Below, piece after piece: positions 1 to 5,202 of a stretch of 11,228 nt of DNA; positions within the stretch are counted from its first letter, which is position 1, and each line of letters starts with the position of its first letter. Where the stretch lies: NCBI GenBank assembly GCA_026984715.1, contig JALSRO010000298.1, forward strand, positions 1 through 11,228, read 5' to 3'. Both the position numbers and the translations under genes were made by a program. This DNA comes from Chromatiales bacterium (lineage in GTDB: Bacteria > Pseudomonadota > Gammaproteobacteria > Thiohalospirales > Thiohalospiraceae). A model generated the notes under the pieces. The model searched no databases, was not told where the DNA came from, and worked only from the letters and a program-made list of their open reading frames with translations.

Positions 1-46
1 CGCCAGCCGCAGCTGGTCAGAGCACATCTTGTCAGCTGACCAGGTC

Positions 47-56
47 GAGGGAGGAG
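47..56 (+). promoter_or_regulatory. Strong ribosome binding site of the flippase gene
   Basis: The purine run GAGGGAGGAG contains a near-perfect Shine-Dalgarno core and ends four bases before the ATG at 61. It fixes that ATG as the start. The bases before it (1-46) probably hold the end of an upstream gene: one frame stops at TGA 37-39 and another at TGA 80-82, and the sequence does not decide between them. Confidence 0.8.
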
Positions 57-60
57 AAGT

Positions 61-1491
61 ATGCTGGTACGACACAGCCTGATATACGCCCTTGCCAGGG
101 GGGTACCGGGAATCGTCAACTTCCTGGCCATTACCGTCTACACTCGAATGCTCAGCCCCGATCAGTATGGTCAATATGCGCTGGTCATCGCAGCGGTCGG
201 TCTGATCGATTCGGTTCTGTTTCAATGGTTGCGCCTGGGGTTGCTGCGTTTTCTTCCCCGGTACACCGATCACCCCCAGGTATTGCTGGCAACCCTCGTT
301 ACCGCATTTATGGTGGTGGTTGCATTCACTGCGTCTCTGGGTGCAGGAGTATATCTGCTCTGGCCCGGGTTGGTGGAGCACAAACTGCTTGCCACGGGGA
401 TGTTACTGCTTTGGATTCAGGCTTGGTTCGAACTGAATTTGGAACTGGCCCGCAGCCAATTGGCACCATCACGTTACGGTTTGATGTCCATATTCAAATC
501 GCTGCTGGCCTTGACGGTGGGTATCCTGATGGTACTGCAGGGAGCCGGAGCTCTGGGACCCCTGTTTGGGCTGATTGGCGGGATGGCTATTGCCATAGTG
601 TTGGTTGCCAGAAGAGAGTGGCGGACCGACGATACTGGTCTTTTCGATCGGCAGCTGGCCGGGAGGCTGGTACGATACGGACTGCCCATGACGGCCACCT
701 ACTCACTCGCCTTCCTGGTAGGCAGTTCCGATCGTTTCATGCTGGCGTGGTTTCTGGGAGCCAATGCGCCCGGCCTCTATGCCCCCGGATATGATCTGAC
801 TCAGTTCAGCCTGATGATGCTGATGATGGTGGTCAACCTTGCAGCCTATCCCATGGTTGTGCGCGCACTGGAGCAGAAGGGAGTGGCGGAGGCTCGCAAG
901 CAGCTGGAAAATGTCCTGGTGCTCACGGTTGCGGTTGCACTGCCATTCGCAACCGGCCTGGCCATCTGTAGTGAAAATATCTCCGGAGTCTTGTTGGGCG
1001 AAACCTATCGGGAGACAGCCACGACACTGATCCCGATGATTGCCATCTCATCCTTCCTTTTTGGCATAAAGGTGTTCTACCTGGATCTGGGGTTTCAACT
1101 CAGCAACAAGACCTATCTGGAACCGTGGGTTATGGTTGGTGCGGCGCTGGTCAATATAGTGCTGAACTTCTGGTGGATCCCGACGATGGGATTGACTGGC
1201 GCAGCTGCAGCCACGCTTGTCTCCTATACAGTAGGCGCCTATCTCAGCTGGAAACTCGGAAGAGGAGCATTTCCGTTACCATCCCCTCCACCGGACATCT
1301 TGAAGATTGCCATGGTAACCGGAGTAATGGCCCTCTCCCTGTGGTTCACCAGGGGTTCCCATGGATCAGCCGCACTATTGGGGCAGATAACTCTGGGGGC
1401 CGTGGTATACACCGCAGGCCTGATACTCCTCAATGTCGCAGAGATGCGAAAGATCGTGCTATCCCGCCTGCCGGTACAGCGGCTGCTGTAG
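61..1491 (+). CDS. Wzx-type polysaccharide flippase (MOP superfamily)
   Basis: This is an inner-membrane protein of 476 aa that probably flips undecaprenyl-diphosphate-linked repeat units to the periplasmic face for polymerisation. Hydrophobic segments cover almost the whole length, consistent with about 12-14 membrane helices. The N-terminus (residues 5-65, with TRMLSPDQYGQYA at 28-40) is typical of the polysaccharide synthase/flippase family. A conserved-looking stretch GSSDRFMLAWFLG lies at 221-233. The C-terminal half has the usual N-x-x-LN-x-x-x-IP-x-x-G-x-x-GAA pattern at about 365-383. Length is normal for the family. The start is set by a strong ribosome binding site. It reads toward the convergent hydrolase gene and is likely the tail of an operon entering from the left. 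Substrate cannot be read from the sequence. The family call is firm; the role in EPS rather than O-antigen export comes from the wza/wzc neighbours. Confidence 0.9.
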   Translation: MLVRHSLIYALARGVPGIVNFLAITVYTRMLSPDQYGQYALVIAAVGLIDSVLFQWLRLGLLRFLPRYTDHPQVLLATLVTAFMVVVAFTASLGAGVYLLWPGLVEHKLLATGMLLLWIQAWFELNLELARSQLAPSRYGLMSIFKSLLALTVGILMVLQGAGALGPLFGLIGGMAIAIVLVARREWRTDDTGLFDRQLAGRLVRYGLPMTATYSLAFLVGSSDRFMLAWFLGANAPGLYAPGYDLTQFSLMMLMMVVNLAAYPMVVRALEQKGVAEARKQLENVLVLTVAVALPFATGLAICSENISGVLLGETYRETATTLIPMIAISSFLFGIKVFYLDLGFQLSNKTYLEPWVMVGAALVNIVLNFWWIPTMGLTGAAAATLVSYTVGAYLSWKLGRGAFPLPSPPPDILKIAMVTGVMALSLWFTRGSHGSAALLGQITLGAVVYTAGLILLNVAEMRKIVLSRLPVQRLL

Positions 1492-1533
1492 CCCTGCTAC
1501 TCTATCTTCCCGAATGACGAGTTCCCCACGGTT

Positions 1534-1567
1534 GCGCCCATCGATAATCGGTCATCTCCGATGGCGC
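1534..1567. repeat. Bulged 9-bp inverted repeat
   Basis: GCGCCCATCG (1534-1543) pairs with CGATGGCGC (1559-1567) as nine base pairs with one bulged C at 1539 and a 15-nt loop. No T-tract follows on either strand, so it is not a standard intrinsic terminator. It could be a folded 3' end of the flippase transcript or a protein site. Confidence 0.5.
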
Positions 1568-1636
1568 CCTACAGCAAGATGGGGTAACGCAGCCTGCGGG
1601 TCGGCACGCCGCGGCCTGTCGCTGAATATCATAGGG

Positions 1637-1740
1637 TTAGGGCCTTCAGGCAGGCACCGGCCCTGCGTTCCAGTGCTTGGCAAGGGAACGACCCTTGCCT
1701 GCGCACTGCGCCTTGTTCCGGCGCCTGCCTGGAGCCCTGA
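1637..1740. repeat. Large nested imperfect palindrome (MITE/REP-like or structured RNA)
   Basis: The outer arms 1637-1660 and 1718-1740 pair almost throughout, with one A/C mismatch (1656/1722), one bulged C (1644) and a few G-T pairs. Inside lies a second hairpin: CAGTGC (1671-1676) pairs with GCACTG (1703-1708), and GGCAAGGG (1679-1686) pairs perfectly with CCCTTGCC (1692-1699) around a 5-nt loop. The two halves therefore look like inverted copies of one roughly 50-bp unit. There is no T-tract and no coding signal. Its place between converging genes is typical of dispersed palindromic repeats. Whether it recurs in the genome cannot be seen here. Confidence 0.7.
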
Positions 1741-1765
1741 ATGCGACATATATTGTTGCCGGGTT

Positions 1766-1802
1766 AATAATAAAAAGGGCGGCAAATCGCTTTTTCACGC
1801 CC
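1766..1802 (-). terminator. Probable intrinsic terminator of the hydrolase gene
   Basis: Read on the minus strand, GGGCG (1802-1798) pairs with CGCCC (1781-1777), and the stem is followed at once by TTTTTATTATT (1776-1766). It starts 9 nt after the hydrolase stop codon. The stem is short (5 bp, all G-C) with a long loop, but the U-rich tail and position fit a Rho-independent terminator. On the plus strand no T-tract follows, so it would act in one direction only. Confidence 0.6.
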
Positions 1803-1811
1803 AGGGGTTGC

Positions 1812-3107
1812 TCATGGACAGATTTCACGCCATGCCGTGAGCAGCCGTTCCTTGCGTTGTGAATGGAGCCCCAGCGCACGCGTGTAGGGACAAAAAATCT
1901 CTGTGGGATATTCATATTCGATATGCAATACCGGTTTACCCTGGCTAACAAACGGAATCAGCCTATCACACTCCGAATATTTGTAGCAGGATTCGTTTAT
2001 GGCCCAGTCAAAATCCGATACCAGTTCCGGGATCTGCCCAACGTTATTCTTGAGACCGATCCCCAGACCCCGGCGGTGCGCCTCGCGCGCCAGCCAGCGA
2101 TTGAAGCGCAGCTGATCTTCATAGCGCAACGGGGGGTTGGTAAAACCGTGGTCATTGCTGTAACCATCCACATTGTCCGGATCCACGCCGTCACAGCCGG
2201 CATCCCGAAGATAGTCTAAACGGGTGGAAATGATCGGTCCGAGAATATCGATACGGCGAATATCCAGCCATCTCTCTCCCGGCCACTCCTTGAGCTCCTT
2301 TCCCAACAGCCGGGGATGGGATTCGTACAAGGAAGCATCACTGCGCCAATCCTCATAGGTGCCTGCACTGAAATAGCAGACTACCTTGCGGCCCATCCTG
2401 TGTAACTGCCGGACTATCGATTGCGCCGTATCCCTGTCATAGTTGAAGATATCAATCACATAGATCTCTGCATCCCTGGTCACATCCGGGCGGCCACCCT
2501 CTGGAGCAGACACCAACTGGATCTGCCAGGAACTCTCCAGCGATGGACGCCACCACTCGGATGCCGCCTCGGTTTCAGAACGGATCTCGAGCGACAGGTA
2601 GTCGAGATTGCTGATTCCCTGGTTGGCGGTAGTGATGTAACGGAGCAATATCGCACCATCGCGCCGGACGAAGCGTCTCAACTGCCCCGTAACATCGAAG
2701 GAGAGCCTGCTCCACTCCCAGCTCCGGGCCATACCATTGTCACCAACGGTTACCCAGCGGTTGATGCTAAAATCCCACAACTGCCAGCGCCAGAGCTGCG
2801 ATGAGGCAGCTTCTCCCCGAAAATTGGTATGCAGTGTCATGGCGCTGATATCGGGACCACGGTCTGCAGGAAGATAGAAGGTGAATATCCCCCGATACCC
2901 CTTACGGGTGGGATAAAACTCGCGATAGGCACTCCAGTCATCCATGGTTCCCGATTGATCGTCCACCGCCAGGACCGTCAATCCCTGGTCACTATGCCTG
3001 CCGGTAACCGACTTCTGTTGTGCGGGGAAAATATTCAGGTTTTCACCGTTGCCTGTGGCAATGAGGGGAAAGGCAACAGCTATCAGCAGAAAATATATTT
3101 TTCTCAT
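1812..3107 (-). CDS. Secreted GH114-type endo-alpha-1,4-polygalactosaminidase-like glycoside hydrolase
   Basis: This 431-aa protein is predicted to be exported and to cleave a polysaccharide. Residues 1 to about 20 form a signal peptide (MRK followed by a hydrophobic run). Residues about 25-180 look like a beta-rich sandwich domain rich in Trp and alternating hydrophobic strands, perhaps sugar-binding. Residues about 192-431 match the GH114 TIM-barrel pattern: WQIQL at 194-198, VIDIFNYD at 217-224, VCYFSAGTYEDWR at 243-255, DGVDPDNVDGY at 306-316, IGLKNN at 350-355, NES at 371-373 and HIEYEY at 395-400. The acidic residues in these motifs are the likely catalytic candidates; I cannot assign them. 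Family members cut alpha-1,4-galactosamine polymers, so the local EPS may contain this sugar (inference). Two in-frame TAA codons directly upstream fix the start; AAGAGAG about 7 nt before it is a modest ribosome site. A sigma-28-like promoter lies upstream and a terminator downstream, suggesting a single-gene unit. Confidence 0.85.
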   Translation of the reverse strand: MRKIYFLLIAVAFPLIATGNGENLNIFPAQQKSVTGRHSDQGLTVLAVDDQSGTMDDWSAYREFYPTRKGYRGIFTFYLPADRGPDISAMTLHTNFRGEAASSQLWRWQLWDFSINRWVTVGDNGMARSWEWSRLSFDVTGQLRRFVRRDGAILLRYITTANQGISNLDYLSLEIRSETEAASEWWRPSLESSWQIQLVSAPEGGRPDVTRDAEIYVIDIFNYDRDTAQSIVRQLHRMGRKVVCYFSAGTYEDWRSDASLYESHPRLLGKELKEWPGERWLDIRRIDILGPIISTRLDYLRDAGCDGVDPDNVDGYSNDHGFTNPPLRYEDQLRFNRWLAREAHRRGLGIGLKNNVGQIPELVSDFDWAINESCYKYSECDRLIPFVSQGKPVLHIEYEYPTEIFCPYTRALGLHSQRKERLLTAWREICP

Positions 3108-3409
3108 GAACGGGCTCTCTTATTATTGTCATGGGGAGAAATCACCGGGAGCCGTTGATAAAGAGTGTGAAACACCGGACGCCACTCTCCGACCTCAGCC
3201 ACACCATGCCACAGCTGCAGAAGAGAGAGGCCTGTCTATCAGTGAAACGGGGTGTTTCCTGCACGCGGAGATCGGGTATCAGTTCGTTGACATGTCACCA
3301 AACAATCAGCCAATCCAGCAGCAACCGGGGATAGCAACCATATCGGTTACAGAAAAGTAAACTTTAATTTTTTTGGAGCCTGGTGAAACCGGGCCGGTCG
3401 GGCGACATG
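3108..3409. other. Intergenic region upstream of the hydrolase: promoter and long leader
   Basis: This 302-nt stretch lies between the end of the FlhB-like gene and the start of the hydrolase, both on the minus strand. It carries the sigma-28-like promoter at 3340-3366 and then a predicted leader of about 225 nt. In the leader the only short frames have 4-21 codons and no ribosome site. Inverted repeats include TGACATGTCA (3288-3297), GAAAC/GTTTC (3244-3248/3254-3258) and ACCGG-G-CCGGT (3388-3398). No terminator for the FlhB-like gene is obvious. Confidence 0.6.
3340..3366 (-). promoter_or_regulatory. Sigma-28 (FliA)-type flagellar promoter upstream of the hydrolase
   Basis: Read on the minus strand, TAAAGTTT (3366-3359), exactly 11 nt, then ACCGATAT (3347-3340). 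The enterobacterial sigma-28 consensus is TAAAGTTT-N11-GCCGATAA, so the -35 element matches 8 of 8, the spacer is exact and the -10 matches 6 of 8. Transcription would start near 3333 and reach the hydrolase ATG after about 225 nt. No other gene starts in that interval on this strand. Confidence 0.6.
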
Positions 3410-3724
3410 CTATTGGCTTGGGCAGGGGTGCACAGGATCAAGGGGAGAATCGATTTCAGAAAGGTGTTCTCTGGACATTCGATAGGCGAGGGCGAGAACC
3501 TCCGCGACAGCGGTGTAGAGCGCGACGGGGATCTCGTCCCCCAACTCCAACCTGGACAACAGTGCGACAAGATCGGCATCCTCGTGAAGGGGTATGTTGT
3601 GTTCCTGCGCCATACTCAGGATCTGCTCGGCAACCAATCCAGAACCCTTGGCAGAAACTGTCGGCGCCCCTTCTCCCGTATAGCGAAGTGCGATCGCCCT
3701 GGTATCGTTTTTGTTTTTTTTCAT
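3410..3724 (-). CDS. FlhB C-terminal-domain paralogue (FhlB/YlqH-like, export-switch family)
   Basis: This 104-aa cytoplasmic protein matches only the C-terminal domain of the type III export switch FlhB. Recognisable stretches are AIALRYTGEGAPTVSAKG at 10-27 (FlhB: VALKY...AP-VVAKG), a central helix with AEQI at about 32-35, and EIPVALYTAVAEVLALAY at 64-81 (FlhB: QIP-x-LY-AVAEVLA). The membrane domain of FlhB is absent, and the NPTH autocleavage motif that should precede the VALKY strand is missing; the corresponding residues are a Lys/Asn-rich start. It therefore cannot self-cleave as FlhB does. Its ATG overlaps the stop of the FliK-like gene as ATGA, which points to translational coupling and rejects a longer upstream start. 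The same pairing is known in Bacillus (ylqG-ylqH). Its exact role in flagellar export is not established. Confidence 0.85.
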   Translation of the reverse strand: MKKNKNDTRAIALRYTGEGAPTVSAKGSGLVAEQILSMAQEHNIPLHEDADLVALLSRLELGDEIPVALYTAVAEVLALAYRMSREHLSEIDSPLDPVHPCPSQ

Positions 3725-4776
3725 GCGGTTACATCTACCAATTGCTGTCTTATATGATGCTTTGGCGAGAAACCAGATGTGGTTCTCCCCTGGTGGCAAC
3801 TGAAATTTACCAGCATCAGACCCGCTTCGTTCAGATTGGTATGCAGGGTCTCCCGATATTTTCTGAACTTCCTGATGGTTTGCTCCTGTTGAGACCAGAT
3901 CCTCACGGAGATCTGATTCTCCCCGAGAAGAGCCAGATTCACCTGGACCAACCCAAGTTGCTGCAACTCGAACTCCAGATAGAGTGACCATGAAGGGGAG
4001 TGTTTCTTCACTTGACGGCCATTGTCACGTCTGATCTGCAGACGCAAGGTGGTGAACCCGCCACCCTGATCCGCTACGACAGGAAGTTCGACCAGCCATT
4101 CGTGGGCACCATCCCGGGCGATGACACTGTTCAACTGGTTGATCTGGAGACGAGCCACCCCCCCCTCCAGCAGCTGGGCAGCGCTTGAAAGTGGTGAAGA
4201 AGGGCTCTCCCGCAAGCCATCGAGAATTCGCAGCAGCGCTGCCTTGAAATCACGATTGAGAGAAGATAGAGAGGGCTCCGAATCAGCCAATTTTCCCTCG
4301 AGAAAGTGACCGGAATCGGCAATCGCCCGCTTCAACTCCTTACCGGAGAGCAGCTTCCCGAAGTCGGGAACCATTGCCAGTATCTCCGCCAGCATACGCT
4401 GTTCCGCGGAGGATGCATGGTTCCCACCACTCAGTGAAACGAGCTGGTTCAACATCTCATCCAATGGAAGCTGCCTGGGAAGTAGATTACGCAAAGCGGC
4501 CAGCAAATCCGCGCCCTGTCGCGGGGCGGTGATCACCTTCAGCACCAGCGGCACCGTTCCCCCAATCACCTCCAGCTCCAGTCGTTTCCCCGGCTGAAGA
4601 CCACTGTCCGGCGCAACGGTAGAGAGCAAACGCACTCCTTCCACTTCGATAACCGCCCTTCCGGACAAGGCTACGGAGACAACGGTGGCCTGCAATACCT
4701 GCCCAACCTGCCACCTGTTCTCGCCGGGACTGGCCACACTGAGCAGGCGGTCGCCTGTCGACCTCGTTATCTGCAT
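3721..4776 (-). CDS. FliK-like flagellar hook-length control family protein
   Basis: This protein is 351 aa from the ATG at 4776, or 354 aa from an in-frame TTG at 4785; neither has a clear ribosome site. I prefer the ATG. Numbered from the ATG, residues about 22-83 form a beta-rich segment (GQVLQATVVSVALSGRAVIEV). The middle is helical and low in conserved features. Residues about 262-332 fit the FliK C-terminal (Flg_hook) domain: LYLEFELQQLGLVQVNLAL, then QISVRIWSQQEQT, a basic helix and LNEAGL-x-L-x-x-F-x-C. In true FliK this domain contacts FlhB and flips export specificity. Here the partner is probably the overlapping FlhB-like protein rather than FlhB itself (inference). No hook or basal-body genes are in the window, so this pair stands apart from a visible flagellar cluster. 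It is divergent from the EPS exporter gene. Confidence 0.8.
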   Translation of the reverse strand: MQITRSTGDRLLSVASPGENRWQVGQVLQATVVSVALSGRAVIEVEGVRLLSTVAPDSGLQPGKRLELEVIGGTVPLVLKVITAPRQGADLLAALRNLLPRQLPLDEMLNQLVSLSGGNHASSAEQRMLAEILAMVPDFGKLLSGKELKRAIADSGHFLEGKLADSEPSLSSLNRDFKAALLRILDGLRESPSSPLSSAAQLLEGGVARLQINQLNSVIARDGAHEWLVELPVVADQGGGFTTLRLQIRRDNGRQVKKHSPSWSLYLEFELQQLGLVQVNLALLGENQISVRIWSQQEQTIRKFRKYRETLHTNLNEAGLMLVNFSCHQGRTTSGFSPKHHIRQQLVDVTA

Positions 4777-4941
4777 TGCAAACAATTTGTGTTATTTACG
4801 TTCATACCAACCATACCGATCTGCAATTGTCTAACATATTAATCAAATAACATAAAAATGCTTCCCATGAAATATGGATATATTGGGGAAGTACTCCATA
4901 TCAAACGGATATTTTTGAAACAAACTATTAACAGTTATTCA

Positions 4942-4969
4942 TTGACGATTGTTTTTATTCGTATATCTT
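4942..4969 (+). promoter_or_regulatory. Candidate sigma-70 promoter of the EPS operon
   Basis: TTGACG (4942-4947), a 16-nt spacer, then TATCTT (4964-4969). The -35 matches 5 of 6 and the -10 matches 4 of 6 of the consensus, within the AT-rich part of the divergent region. Transcription from it would carry a leader of about 225 nt before the exporter ATG. The two halves of the GGAAGTACT inverted repeat flank it, as operator sites might. Confidence 0.4.
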
Positions 4970-5189
4970 GAACAAGAGAACAAAAAACAGTACTTCCGAC
5001 ACCGGCTTCTCATCCTGTCGAGGAGTAACCCCATTGTGTAACACGACTCTATTTATCCATAACGATTGACCTACGGCCCTTCCATCTCGGAAACGTAGCG
5101 AGTCCAGCACTCCACGCTCCAGATGAATACCGGCCACCCGATGGCAACGACATGTAAACGCGGTTCTACTGCTGTCTTATCGTGGCAAC

Positions 5190-5194
5190 AAGGA
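5190..5194 (+). promoter_or_regulatory. Ribosome binding site deciding the Wza-like start
   Basis: AAGGA lies 8 nt before the ATG at 5203. An in-frame GTG at 5182 gives a longer frame but has no such site and would put seven extra residues before the lipoprotein signal, so the ATG is preferred. Confidence 0.65.
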
Positions 5195-5202
5195 AAACAA
5201 CA

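Larger units (their letters stand above)
1492..1811. other. Convergent intergenic region, highly structured, no gene seen
   Basis: This 320-nt stretch separates the ends of the flippase (+) and the hydrolase (-). Open frames crossing it are Arg/Pro/Cys-rich, resemble no family I know and lack a ribosome binding site, so I do not call them. It holds three structures listed separately: a bulged hairpin at 1534-1567, a nested palindrome at 1637-1740, and a minus-strand terminator-like hairpin at 1766-1802. No U-tracted terminator for the flippase operon is visible on the plus strand. Confidence 0.7.
4777..5202. other. Divergent, AT-rich control region between the FliK-like and Wza-like genes
   Basis: About 426 nt without a gene. 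The half next to the FliK-like gene (about 4786-4990) is much richer in A+T than the flanks. It contains ATATGGA/TCCATAT (4872-4878 and 4895-4901), CTTCCC/GGGAAG around the same centre, the 9-bp inverted pair GGAAGTACT (4887-4895) and AGTACTTCC (4989-4997), and a direct repeat of CATACC (4803-4808, 4812-4817). The half next to the exporter gene is more GC-rich and would be a transcribed leader. No sigma-28, sigma-54 or convincing sigma-70 promoter for the FliK-like gene is visible. Confidence 0.6.

Noticed and set aside
1637..1740. Integron attC recombination site
   Set aside because: Length and fold are compatible, and GTTAGGG occurs at the left arm, but the RYYYAAC / GTTRRRY pair is not in the required order at the two ends, and there is no integrase or gene cassette.
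1433..1840. 135-codon plus-strand frame through the convergent intergenic region
   Set aside because: It starts inside the flippase gene in another frame and its Arg/Pro/Cys-rich product runs through the palindromes, so it is non-coding in appearance.
3287..3316. Plus-strand promoter starting with TTGACA at 3287
   Set aside because: No acceptable -10 box lies at 16-18 nt and there is no plus-strand gene downstream. The site is more notable as part of the TGACATGTCA palindrome.
3378..3394. Terminator of the FlhB-like gene
   Set aside because: GCCTGGT/ACCGGGC forms a good hairpin with a 3-nt loop, but on the minus strand it is followed by an A-run rather than a T-run.
3410..3991. Longer 193-aa version of the FlhB-like protein
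   Set aside because: The first 89 residues are the FliK-like gene read in another frame. FlhB similarity begins only after the ATG at 3724, which overlaps the FliK-like stop as ATGA.
4932..4947. FleQ-type operator overlapping the EPS promoter
   Set aside because: Only an ATTGAC half-site agrees with the Pseudomonas FleQ box, about 8 of 14 positions, and the half-site overlaps the -35 box anyway.
5089..5105. RfaH ops/JUMPstart element in the exporter leader
   Set aside because: Only the GTAGCG core fits. The flanking positions of the ops consensus differ, so this is not supported beyond chance.
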